Source: Paramacrobiotus metropolitanus
Lineage: Eukaryota; Tardigrada; Eutardigrada; Parachela; Macrobiotidae
DNA length: 64,000 bases
Assembly: GCF_019649055.1 (NCBI RefSeq)
Contig: NW_026570306.1
Location: forward strand, 372,001 to 436,000
Reading direction: 5' to 3'
Shown: piece after piece, positions 50,850 through 61,064 of the stretch
How the letters are laid out: each line of letters starts with the position of its first letter
How positions within the stretch are numbered: the stretch's first letter is position 1
Position numbers and translations under genes: made by a program
Notes under the pieces: generated by a model
Seen by the model: the letters and a program-made list of their open reading frames with translations, nothing else
Told to the model about the DNA's origin: nothing
Databases searched by the model: none

Positions 50850-52166
50850 ATGTCCGCTATGCTAAACGCTATTACTTCCTTATCTACTGCTCCTGCTGGA
50901 CTGCATGTTGGTATCGAACAGATTTTCGATCGTGGCACTACGAGTTTTTACACACGAAAAATGCGACTGTACGAAGCTTTTCAGTTCGCCGTCCGAACTA
51001 TCATAGGACACCATACCGATTCTGGATTTTACGTGGATGTTAATTATCTAAAGGCTACATTGAACAACGCACACCATGAATTCACCATGCTGAACATCGA
51101 CAAGTACATCGAGACTGCTGTAACTTCTGGGTTCCTACGCAAAAGAGTGAAAGAAGGACGTTGTTTCCTGGAAGTGTCGTCACGAATTCAGCGGGATCGC
51201 AACGAGGAAATTACCACGCGACTGCAACTGCGAAATGCTGTACTGACTGTGCTGGAAGAAGGAGGATACGCAATGACGAAATTCGAAATTCAACGCGTCA
51301 TCCGAACAACATACACTGTCTGCCTGCACAACTGGATCAAGTACTACCACAAGGAAAGAAACTTCTTACTGGAAATTGGATGCCTAACGTCTATCGGAGG
51401 AGACAAGTTCGTGAGTGCGATCGTATACCGCGAAATGACAGATCGACGAACTCAAGGACTATCGGACGAATTAGCACGAGGAGTCGGTAAGATCAAACAC
51501 ATACAAAAATCTGATAAAACCGCTAAAATAATTGACCGCTTACTGTATCTTTTATCACCGCATCAATAATTACTGCATAATTTCCTATAATTTACTGCGA
51601 ATATTTCCCTACAATTACCACAACACATCTGCATACTTTTCATTTCCGCTTAAATATTTACAAAATTAATTGCTATATATTTCCGCTAATTATCTGCAGT
51701 TTCTGACTATTAATACTGAATTTTACGACTACAATTTCTGTATAAATTTCCCTACTGATTTACTATCATTACAGGAATGCTGGTTCAAGAGCATAATCGT
51801 GGCTGTGATCGTTGTGCTCGCGAAGGAACTACTATCGAAGTACGAATTCCCTATCTCGGAACTGAGGCACAAAGTATTCTGCGTCAAACTGCCATGAAAA
51901 TCGATGCTGCTGCGATGCATGGGCCGATGCCGCTGTGTGGACTCTTGGCCGCAAATCCTATTCCGCTACTGCCGAAAACTGAGACTGCTGAGGACACACT
52001 ATCTCTGCTACGCGATCCAACTACCGTAATTGCTGAGCGTCCTAACGCACCAGGAACTGAAACACGTGGAGACATGCCTAAATCGGTTGCTATGGTTTTC
52101 TCACGCAAACCTGATGGATCTCTGCATCTGAAAACTCCTGCTGCTAAGCGTTTCAAGAAGAACTGA
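50850..52166 (+). CDS. Two-exon orphan gene, 342 aa (helical N-terminal region, CxxC, basic C-terminus)
   Basis: Exon 1 50850-51486, intron 51487-51774, exon 2 51775-52166. Exon 1 alone stays open to a stop at 51569 (239 aa), but a strong donor (G/GTAAGAT at 51487) and a pyrimidine-rich acceptor (ATTACAG ending at 51774) join two long frames in exact phase. This is good evidence for splicing, with the unspliced form as an alternative product. The N-terminal part contains two similar-looking helical segments, beginning near YEAFQFAVRTII and LQLRNAVLTVLEEGGY. Each is followed by a strand-like Phe-Leu turn, suggestive of tandem winged-helix folds (inference). Exon 2 adds a CDRC pair, a Pro/Thr-rich stretch and the terminal basic KRFKKN. 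No known family was recognised. A TATA box lies upstream. Confidence 0.6.
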
Positions 52167-52624
52167 ATTACGAAGAATTTTACCGTGTCTGCTGTATTGA
52201 TTTTATTTCTTTTATCTTTTCTCTTACGTCTTGTATATTTACGTTCAATTTTATTCCGATCGCCTTTTGCGATTTTATTCTGTATATTCTGCACAAATTA
52301 CCGAGTGAATAATGTTCAACTGCGATGAACACTGGTGAAAAGTTCTATTTTGATTTTATTTTTTCTGGCGTACTCTGAAACTGCCGCAATGTTCAATACG
52401 AAGTAAAATTTCTGTGTTTTACGAAGTCAGAATAAAAATGCAAAGTAAAACTGCTGACAAAACTGCTACTGCTAAAGCCGCTAATAATACACTGAGTAAT
52501 ACGAAGTATGGAAAACTTATCCGCATAAATACCACAAACACGAGCTTCAACATTTCACACATAGTTTCGCCATAAATACTAAACTGAATACCGGAAACAC
52601 AAAAATAAAACCAAAGTTTTGCAA

Positions 52625-52735
52625 AAAGTTCGCCCTTAAGGGGAATCGAACAAGTGCTACGGAAGTAAAGCCGTTTAAAATCTGACTCAGCGCTACATAG
52701 CTCGACCGCTGATACCGCTGCACTACTACGAATTT
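52625..52735 (-). repeat. tRNA-like unit with B box
   Basis: The minus strand has CGTAGTAGTGCAGCGG and, about 80 nt on, TTGTTCGATTCCCC, a near-perfect B box (GGTTCGANTCC). Stem pairing is poor, so it is a tRNA-derived remnant rather than a working tRNA. Confidence 0.5.
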
Positions 52736-52945
52736 TCACAACAAATGCCGAAAATTACTACGCCCTAAACTGCTACTGTATAACTAACTATAACAATCCG
52801 GTAAATATTACCGCAACAGTTCTCAATTTTTACAAATCTAATTTCCGCTCATTTCATAATTCATAATGCTATTCCTACGGTTTACTAAAAATAAAAAGTC
52901 ATTCGTCTGCTCAGAACTGGATATAAAAAGAAAATTCTACTGCTA

Positions 52946-53030
52946 GCACGGGTTGAACTCGAGACCTGCTTGTCCTACTATTTGACAGAAACTACTATGA
53001 TCTGTAAAGCATGTACCCTGCGCCACTACG
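52946..53030 (-). repeat. tRNA-like unit with A and B boxes
   Basis: The minus strand starts CGTAGTGGCGCAGGGTA (A-box-like) and ends GAGTTCAACCCG (B-box-like), 85 nt in all, the length of a class II tRNA. The cloverleaf is not convincing. Confidence 0.5.
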
Positions 53031-53240
53031 CAGATTACTAAAATTACCACACCACAACACCGCTAATACTGAAAAATTTCTGTTACTAATACCATTCTAA
53101 ATTTTACTGCAATACTTCCAGAATTTCCAAAAACGTAATTCCGCAAAAATGTGCACCTTACCGCATAACAACTCAGACACTACACCCTATTCATAATTAT
53201 GTCAAAAACACACACTCCGAAATACAAAAATTACAACTTG

Positions 53241-53324
53241 CTCGGGTTTCGAACAATGGCTATACTGCTACCGATGACAATGTCCAGATCTGTAGCGCCA
53301 CTTCATAACCACTCGACTACTACG
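53241..53324 (-). repeat. tRNA-like unit with A and B boxes
   Basis: The minus strand has CGTAGTAGTCGAGTGGTTATG near the 5' end and TTGTTCGAAACCCG near the 3' end, 84 nt. The boxes match tRNA promoters but the T-stem pairs poorly. Confidence 0.5.
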
Positions 53325-53375
53325 AAATTCAATAATTCCACTAAAAATAAACACGCTACGAAACAAAAATTTACA

Positions 53376-53460
53376 AGTCAGGAGTTGAACTCCGATCATC
53401 GCTGTTACTATTCGTCTTGAATAACTACTGCGAGATCTCTCAGCCACTAGGCCACTACGA
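53376..53460 (-). repeat. tRNA-like unit with perfect A box
   Basis: The minus strand has TGGCCTAGTGG, an exact match to the A-box consensus, and GAGTTCAACTCC as the B box, 85 nt. It begins with the shared TCGTAGTGG start. Confidence 0.55.
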
Positions 53461-53833
53461 ATTTCACCGAAATAAAAATACTACGATTCACTGCAAAAGC
53501 TAAAGTTTCCACTACTAATGTTTTAGAAAGTAAGGCTAAAACGACAAGTGGAGATGGTATCTCACGCCACTACACTACAAGTTTCAACACTACAATATTT
53601 CTGAATTTACATGCCGCAATGCACACTCTCAACATCCAAATTTACATCCATTTCCTACATCCATACTGCAATACACATTTCCTACATCCAAATTTACGAG
53701 GAACAAACAGTTACGCGCCATTGTCGTGCAATAATAACTACTCATATTCTATAATTTTACTTTTTCTTCTGTGTTTACTGGATTTTTGGTGTTACAGACG
53801 GCGAGTGAATGGTGAGGTTTGCTGGTACCGGGA

Positions 53834-53840
53834 GGCGCCA
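53834..53840 (-). other. Primer-binding-site-like motif TGGCGCC
   Basis: The minus strand reads TGTTGGCGCCTCCCGGTACC. Same motif as at 47059 and 55112. Confidence 0.35.
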
Positions 53841-54164
53841 ACACCACTACTCTCGCTGTCATTATGGTGACACACTGCTATATACTGACAAATAAAGTCA
53901 CTGCAAAATCATTGCTTTAATCCGCAAACAAACAATACGCACAAAACCGACAACTAAAGCTTTAATAAATCCTCTGAATAGATTAACAACTAAATACTGA
54001 ACAAAGACGCCGATACATCCGCAAATAAAATATCTGAAATGCTGCTGAAATACTGCTCCACAAACACAAGTGAAATTTCTCTAAGATCTCTGAATAAAAG
54101 CTATAATCGCCGATAAATCAAGGTACTAAGTGAGAACAAATCCATAGAATCGAAAACATGTCCA

Positions 54165-54551
54165 TTACCAACCATGAGGAAAATGAGGATCAATTCTCGG
54201 CTGCGGAAGATTATAGGGACCATAATACTTGCAAAAGAACTCCTTGTCCGCTTCTTCCTTACTCATAGCTGACTGCTGAGACCCACTGGTCATTGTCTTC
54301 TCTGCTTCTTTCAAAACTTCACGAGACTGCACTGGAGTCTCAACATTCGCTTTCTCCACCACTTTCGCCGCATTAGGTTCGTTCTTCAAGTCGTCTTTCA
54401 CATGTCAATCGAGAACCTTGGAAGAGAGATCTTCCATCACACGCTCTCGCACACTGTCTGCCATTTTCACGCGATCATCGAATGCGTTCTCAGGAAACAA
54501 AAGAGCTCGAGCACCGCTGTGCTGCTTAATAATCTCGCTACGTTTCGACAT
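54165..54551 (-). CDS. Orphan small protein interrupted by one in-frame TGA
   Basis: From the ATG ending at 54551 a frame of 48 codons (MSKRSEIIKQHSGARALL, then FDDRVKMADSV and ERVMEDLSSKVLD) reaches TGA at 54405-54407. It then stays open in the same frame for about 79 more codons: HVKDDLKNEPNAAK, later KEEADKEFFCKYYGP and a final PHFPHGW. Composition is similar on both sides (charged, Lys/Glu-rich, low in hydrophobics), so the two halves look like one protein. The TGA may be a point mutation, a sequencing error, readthrough, or (less likely, no SECIS seen) selenocysteine. No short intron can remove it with good splice sites. No family recognised. Confidence 0.45.
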
Positions 54552-55111
54552 GATAACGCGAAATTCTCAACAAATAAGAATAATTCAAATCAAATATCTG
54601 CCACTGAAAAACTCACAAACTCAGACAAAAACACTGAAGAAATTCTGCCGCTCAAAAACACAAGACTGACTGTCGTACTGGATTCATCATACTGACTTAA
54701 ACTGCTGACCATACTGAAGCACATAAACGTCATAACTACCGCTACTGAATACAACACAATTTTGATAAATTCTGAAATCCGCATTTTCATCCCAAAATAA
54801 TTTCCTACTGATTTTCCGATAAAAGGAATTTCCAAATCATGCTGTATAGATTTTTTACATTTGAACATACACTATAACGCTGCTGTACAGATTTATCATA
54901 TAGCCACTGTACTACTACTTTTTGCCTAAAATAATTACTAAAATTCACATATTTCGCCGTCAATAAATTTAAATCTCCTGCGCTCACTAATTACACTGAA
55001 TTGTGTAATTTCTCACATACATTTCCGCACATACAAACAAATACTGAAAGATTCACGGTACATATTCTGAAAAATATTGGCTAGTAACTGATGTGGACAG
55101 ATGACACCGGG

Positions 55112-55118
55112 GGCGCCA
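55112..55118 (-). other. Primer-binding-site-like motif TGGCGCC
   Basis: The minus strand reads TGTTGGCGCCCCCGGTGTC, almost the same 18 nt as at 53834, suggesting two related element remnants in the same orientation. The TGA-interrupted ORF lies just downstream on the same strand. Confidence 0.35.
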
Positions 55119-55479
55119 ACATCAGTACTACTATAGTTTTGATGTCCTGTGATTTACGCGACACAAACTGCTATCCACAAAAATAGTACAAAATACTCAA
55201 AAATTACTCCATAAGGGAAAAAGGAATTTTTACTACAATTTCCGCTCTGCTATACATAAGATTTCTCAGCGTACTCCTGATGCGTTCGTTCAATAGAGCC
55301 ACTGCTCTACGACTTTTACTACATGCTAAAATCGAAGTTTACATACACCGCCAAAACAAAAACTGATTCCCTATAAATTACTAATATTATAGCTAAATAA
55401 TAACATTCTGGCTTTTCCGTGAGTTAATAATTGCAAGATACATCCACTGAAAAATAATACATGCCAAAAATTATTTTGA

Positions 55480-55902
55480 AGAGTTGATACCAGTTTCTCT
55501 TGGTGTGCAATGCGAAAATATCACGAAGGCCGCACTCACTGCGCCAACTACACAGTTACTAAAAGTACAATTCCAAATACCGCTGATAATTGACGATAAA
55601 TACTGCCCTATATTTACAAATATAAATCCTACTGAAATTCACATAAAAATTACCAAAAATTATGACTGTGCTGAGTATCGAACTCCGGAACACATGAACA
55701 AATGCTGCTTTTGAAGGTTTCCCATGCCTGATGCTATATAGTTACTATCCATAAGACACTGCGATTTTACTAAAAATAAAGCTAAAAAGTTGCCTACAAG
55801 CGCTATCCTGATTTTGAAGGATCAACCATATGTATGCCGACAGGATATCAACTTCTCAAAAGGACTAAACTTAATGTTGTCCGTGGCTTCGACCACTACG
55901 CT
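55480..55902 (-). repeat. Cluster of three tRNA-like units
   Basis: Minus-strand units at about 55480-55550 (TGGCGCAGTGAG ... TGGTATCAACTC), 55670-55765 (CGCAGTGTCTTATGG ... GGAGTTCGATACTC) and 55816-55900 (TAGCGTAGTGGTCGAAG ... TGGTTGATCC). Each has an A-box-like 5' part and a B-box-like 3' part, with unrelated middles. Confidence 0.5.
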
Positions 55903-56167
55903 AATGAGGCTTTACTAAAAATTACAGAAATTCATACTGCTATAAGTGAAAAATACATCCCTATGCTAAATTACAAAAAAGTGAAATTTTTCCTATAATT
56001 TTTCCGCTCTTAACATCTGTTATCGTTTTTTGTTGTTTTCACTTAGGGTCCTTGTAGAATTGTCTGCTGAAACCCCTACACTACGATTTTTGATGTAATT
56101 TGTAATTTCCATACACGTGCTGCAACATACTGCTACTTCCGAATAAATACTAAAAATAAAATTTTTA

Positions 56168-56230
56168 CCAGGGACTCGATCCCAGTTACACAGAGATTAA
56201 TCCATTACGGCGTCACCATGGATCTCTGCA
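56168..56230 (-). repeat. tRNA-like unit with strong B box and partial T-stem
   Basis: The minus strand ends CTGGGATCGAGTCCC, matching the B box at nearly every position, and can form a GGG/CCC T-stem. The A-box side is weaker. Confidence 0.5.
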
Positions 56231-56276
56231 CTAAACTATCGACAATTTACTAAGTAAACTACAAAAATTAATCGTT

Positions 56277-56350
56277 TGGGATTGATACCCGTGACTGTGG
56301 TTTTAAGTGCTCGACTTCACTGAAGATCGTAACCACTACGCTATCTACCA
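56277..56350 (-). repeat. tRNA-like unit with perfect A and B boxes
   Basis: The minus strand has TAGCGTAGTGG (A-box consensus) and GGGTATCAATCCC (B-box-like, with three T-stem pairs), 70-75 nt, the size of an ordinary tRNA. It is the unit here most worth folding. The acceptor stem is not clear. Confidence 0.5.
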
Positions 56351-56452
56351 ATTCCTATAATTTCTTATTTTCCTATACAGCTAATATATTTTACTCAACT
56401 CTGCTACCTTATTTATCACTTCCGGCAAAAATAAGTCCCAAAAATATTATCC

Positions 56453-56538
56453 TACACTGGCCTCGAACTCGTAACGTTCAATTGTTAATTTAACCGGTGA
56501 TTCACCCAGAGGCATTCGCTAACCGCTCGGCCACTACG
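56453..56538 (-). repeat. tRNA-like unit, class II length
   Basis: The minus strand begins CGTAGTGGCCGAGCGGTTAGC, very like the start of a Ser/Leu tRNA, and ends ACGAGTTCGAGGCC. It is 86 nt with a long middle as in class II tRNAs. Arms pair poorly, so it is likely a pseudo-tRNA or SINE head. Confidence 0.55.
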
Positions 56539-56847
56539 AATTTCCTATAAATTTGATCTATTTTACCGCATTAAACTGACAATTAAATGCTGTGTTTACA
56601 CACTGGCTCTACCTACAACCGCATCGATGATTTGACCACAAATTTATTCACACGCTGTACAATTTCCACTGACTGTTTGTTCAAAGTAATACCGCATCGA
56701 CACACATAACAGAAGAGATCACTATACAAATTCAACAAAATAAAACAATCATACCGTAATCAATACCGTACACATCGAAATGCTCATTTCTCAGACGGCT
56801 TCTTCCCAAAAACAAACACCATAATCCACTACAGTTACAAAACTGTT

Positions 56848-57408
56848 TCACTGACGATCCTTAGGAAACGTATACCACCGAAAGTGCTGCATCGGACGAT
56901 TTCTCACTTTCGCCGACCATCGCCACGGAACCGTGTAAGTGGGAACCAAAATCCGCACAATCCGACCATTCTGCCAAACGCGACGAATCCTCAATCTGTG
57001 CTCGTTTAGTTTCCGCACCAGCTCGTTCACCAGGGCTGTTTCTCCTTTCAAATGCATGGTCGTATTCTCGATCGCGACTTCGGTTCGGCGAACGGTAAAA
57101 CCCGAACGTTTGACACCAAACTTCACTGAAATTCCAGTGACTGCTTCTCGCTTCTTCGCTGCCTTATTCTCCTCATTGAGATCGAGCTTTTCCAACGCTC
57201 TCTCCAAACCACTGATATCTGGTCTTCGTTTCAAATCACACGGGCGACATGCCACAGGTCGCTGCGAATCAACAGGTTCGCCATCCGCTCGCAAAACAAC
57301 AACATTCTCCGCATCAGAACTCTCTACTGGCTCAACACGAGTGATACGACGAGTAACAGGAACAATCAACTCCTGACCACTCCTATCCGCACGAAAAGCT
57401 GCTGCCAT
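56848..57408 (-). CDS. Orphan basic protein, 186 aa
   Basis: Open frame from the ATG ending at 57408 (in-frame codons upstream are few). The N-terminal half is Arg/Val/Glu-rich with a CRPC pair and a SGLERALEKLDLNEE helix. A central GISVKFGVKRSGFTVRRTEV segment is strand-like. The second half has ETALVNELVRKLNEHRLRI followed by RRVWQNGRIVRILVPTYTV, and the C-terminus is rich in Trp and Arg. The alternation suggests a compact nucleic-acid-binding protein, but no family was recognised. Flanked by tRNA-like array on both sides. Confidence 0.55.
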   Translation of the reverse strand: MAAAFRADRSGQELIVPVTRRITRVEPVESSDAENVVVLRADGEPVDSQRPVACRPCDLKRRPDISGLERALEKLDLNEENKAAKKREAVTGISVKFGVKRSGFTVRRTEVAIENTTMHLKGETALVNELVRKLNEHRLRIRRVWQNGRIVRILVPTYTVPWRWSAKVRNRPMQHFRWYTFPKDRQ

Positions 57409-57419
57409 TATTAAAATCA

Positions 57420-58378
57420 ATACAATTGCACTCCTGAGGTGCTCGGATTAAAAAATCAAACGAGCAAAACCGCTCAAAACACGACGAACATCTTATGGAA
57501 TAAAAGTGTTCGAATTCAAAAATTTCGAAGTCCGAAAACCACAACATTGCGATTACGCAATCGATACACAGCTGATTTGTTGAGCCAAAGCTCACTACAC
57601 CACTGACTTCTGCAAAACTACTCTTTCTCACTTAAACACTACCAATCTCTTCTTCCTTTTTGTTTAGAATGATAGAGAATTAAGTTCTCTACCTTAAATT
57701 TACAACTGACAGATGAAAACACCCGTCTGGAATTTCGAAAATGTATCCCCAACTGCTGGGTTCTTCACAGTACATTTACACCCTACAGTACTCTTCGTTA
57801 CGCTACAATACAGGATTCTGTATTTTGCTGTGTCATACTACACAATAGTGCTCGGACGTCCTTTTTCTTCCCAAATACTTAGAATTTACGATTCGGAAGT
57901 GTGCACATTTATTTAACACCCAGGTTTGCGTTTTTACAATGCATTTCCATACATTTAAACTCTTTCTACAAGTTTTGTCAGCAATATCCCTACTGGGATA
58001 CATTCAGTACGTTATACTGTATAACAACCGGAAATACACCGTCGACGTCACGTTTATTGACAAATACCGAACACTTTCAATTCGGAAGTGTTCAAAACTG
58101 AAAAAGGACAAAATCTCTGATAAAATCCATAAATTCGCAATTCATCAACGCAATAGGTAATTTCTGCAAACAAATACCGCAAAATCGCATTCAATCCGCT
58201 ATTTTACTGCGCTTACACCATTGGGTTCTCCCAACCGTGTAACATCACAAAATTAAAGCTTTAAATCCGTAAATCTCACAAAAATAAAGATTTCAAAATT
58301 AGACAAGCTTTCACTGAAAGCTCAAATAACAGAATACCGAAAAGACAATTCCGCGCACTCCTCCATACGTTTCACTGG
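57420..58378. repeat. Array-type non-coding spacer
   Basis: AT-rich sequence with scattered ACTGC and CCGCA motifs like the rest of the repeat field. No gene, and no complete tRNA-like unit was picked out here. Confidence 0.4.
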
Positions 58379-58681
58379 TCAATTCTGACCCGCATTCTCT
58401 TGCTGCGCAGTTTTCTGCAACTGCTCGTCCACCAGACTGTGAACTTTCACCCAAAACTCCGAGTTCTCCGCCTCCGGTCCTTCCTCGACCGTAGTCACAA
58501 ACACACTTTTCTCGCCATTTTCACGATTGTACTGGCGGACGAAGATCGTCTTCGTACCGCTGCGAATCAAACCTTCCGCATCAGGTTTGATCAAAGCTGG
58601 CATTTCAACAGATTTCTCAGAGCTAAACTTATCAAAGTGCTGAGCTAGAATATCCAGTCTTCCAATACGAGAGGGATTCAT
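58379..58681 (-). CDS. Orphan small protein, 100 aa
   Basis: Complete frame from the ATG ending at 58681. It opens MNPSRIGRLDILAQHFDKF. A middle with TKTIFVRQYNRENGEKSVFV looks like a beta hairpin, and an acidic helix (NSEFWVKVHSLVDEQLQKT) leads to a polar QQENAGQN end. Even composition, no signal peptide or membrane segment. No family recognised. Short length keeps confidence moderate. Confidence 0.45.
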   Translation of the reverse strand: MNPSRIGRLDILAQHFDKFSSEKSVEMPALIKPDAEGLIRSGTKTIFVRQYNRENGEKSVFVTTVEEGPEAENSEFWVKVHSLVDEQLQKTAQQENAGQN

Positions 58682-58689
58682 AATTCACC

Positions 58690-61060
58690 ATCAAAATTAA
58701 TGGACAAGTTCTACACCGCGCAAAACTACACTGTTTGAACACAAAACTCCGCGACCCACAAAGCACGCTACTGCTAACCGCTCATCTGGCACGTGCTGAG
58801 GATTACTGCTTTTGCGTGACTCGCAACCCGTTTCTCGTCAAAAATACACATACTCCATAAGTATTTCGATTTTCTTACATTATCTGCATTTTTACGAAAA
58901 ACTTAATCTTCTCTTATTATTATCTCGAAAAATAAATACGAACTTTTCCCTTTATTTTACTAGCTTGTTGACAACAATAGCATAGAAGAACTGCAGCTCT
59001 CATTACACTACACTTTCCCACATTTGCTAGTACCAATTTTCACATACTGCATTGGCTTGAGACGGCCACTCCGTGCTCTGCCGCAATTCTACAAACTCGC
59101 GATAAAAATAAATTTCTATAATCGTTTGCTCGAATTTCAAAGTGAAGAATGCGTACCGTTTCGAGACAGCACATACTGAACCTTAACGCCAGTATTCTAC
59201 AAGATTTCATTTTTACTGCCAATGAATTACACATGCCGCGATATACAATTTTCATAACCGCATCCAAAACTATTCCTTCGCACTTCTTTTGATGCTTTCC
59301 GCTCCAAAACAAAATCTCCTTATGTAAAAACATATTCTCCACATCAAAAAGTTAAATTCTGACATTTTCACTTTTAATCTGAACGTGCGCACTTTGACGC
59401 GTACTTTTAAAGACTTAGTGCCACCTCTTCCATTGAACCGCAATACTACAAAATTCCATAAAAACTTAATTTCCAAGCCACCTTAGCGCTGGCTAAATCC
59501 GCTATTACACCAATTGATCTGGTTCTTTAAACGGATATCGGATTGGGTTTCAACCCCAGTACTACGACTCGCTACTGTTTCTAACTTTACTCGAAGTCGT
59601 GTTGCAATATTCAAATACTTGCTATACTTCTAGCAGATACCGATTCATAATCTCCCATTCTCTTACTTCCTTTTTATTCACTAATTCCAAAAATTTACTG
59701 ACATCTTTTGTGCAAAAACTATTTACTCCACTTACAATTTTATTCATAAAAAACTTAAAGTTCTTTAACCGCCTTGTACTGGTTAGATCCACATTTGCAT
59801 CAAATGACTGATTCAAACAACAATATATGGAATTTCCTGCGTTTTAGCCATAACACTACGGCTCACCACATCTGTACTCGAAATCTGAATCATACTGCAA
59901 AATAGCATGTCCGCTATTTATGGAAAAACCATCCTGCATTATTCCTCATTTCAATATTTCACAAAAAAGGAGGGATAAATCCTGAATTTTCATTAACCAT
60001 TGTTTTTCTTGTTAAGCCAACGCTATGTTCAACGGGAATCTGCCAAACACTCACTTCACTACGTTTACTCGCAAAAATATAATTTTAAGTCGCCGAAGCG
60101 CCGACTCAATCTGTCATTCAAGTTTACTTGAGCTGTGAAAACATTACTCGAACGGATTTGAAATGCTTACAACTATTTCACTACAACTTTCGTATCTACT
60201 CCTATTATTTAAAATCATACTGCAACCGAATTATGCTGTTACAGTTTCAAAAAAAAAACTAAGCCGTGATTCTAAAAATTGTTAAAATTTGCAAATTCAT
60301 ACGCAATCAACCAAGATATTCTTTGAGCGTACTTGTCATCTTTCCCCGCCAACACTGAACCAATATTCTACGAAATTTCAGTAAAAGGAAATTCTCTTAG
60401 CTAGCCTGCTGCTGACTAACATCGTTCATAGTTACACATTTAGTGTGATGAGCGCTTTGAACGACATGCAGTACTTCGTTAGCCTTTAAGCTACAATTTG
60501 TCCACAACACCAAACTCTGATTTCTACATACCGCACAACAATAATAACTCATACAACCTAATTTCTGAAGTTCTGATTACAAATATACTGTACTATAATT
60601 CACATACTTTTGAGCAAAAAACAAAAATTTTAAATTTCCATATAAGCGCTGCATAAGACTTCAATTAACCGCTATGACTCTTAAATTGACTGGACTTTTT
60701 CAGTGATCTCAGCCTCAACTGTCCCAATGTATATGCCTATGCACTACAATATTCGACAAAAATTTGTTTGAAAATTCACCATTGCTCTGACTTCATACAG
60801 CTCTATTAATCTTTAATAATGCTGACAGCATTGTGGAAGTGCACTTAAGCCATTGCGCTACAATTAACCGCGCTTTCCCATACTAAAAATTTTCACACTG
60901 CTATACACTACATCGAATTTCTCAATTTTAAAGCACTGCCTACTGATTATACAACTATAGGCGCTTATACCAGGCGAATTGCAGCTCCTACGTACACGCC
61001 GCTTCACTACATCATTTCATGTCTACTAAAATTAACAACACTTATACTGCAATAAACGGT
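58690..61060 (-). repeat. tRNA-like / ACTGC repeat field, right block
   Basis: 2.4 kb without a supported gene. Plus-strand ACTACGG/CACTAC/GCTACAA motifs recur about every 100-150 bp (for example near 59560, 59855, 60500, 60860). At 59550-59575 the minus strand has GGGGTTGAAACCC, B-box-like. At 60849-60864 GCCATTGCGCTACAAT matches a motif also found in three CTCF introns. Confidence 0.5.
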
Positions 61061-61064
61061 TTCC

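Noticed and set aside
52419-52739. Minus-strand frame with a hydrophobic C-terminal stretch that looks like a membrane segment
   Set aside because: Overlaps a tRNA-like unit of the repeat field and has no other support; probably chance.
54405-54407. Selenocysteine codon
   Set aside because: No SECIS-like hairpin was seen downstream and the protein matches no selenoprotein family; error, mutation or readthrough are simpler.
52600-56560. Functional tRNA gene cluster
   Set aside because: A and B boxes are good, but acceptor and T-stem pairing is poor in the units folded by eye and no clear anticodon arm was found; kept as tRNA-like repeats.
59040-59342. 100-codon minus-strand frame
   Set aside because: Lies in array-type sequence, Cys/Met-rich by chance composition, with no motif or promoter support.
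45690-61060. CRISPR array
   Set aside because: The spacing looked regular, but repeats are degenerate, about 110 bp apart, tRNA-like and in a eukaryotic context with no cas genes.
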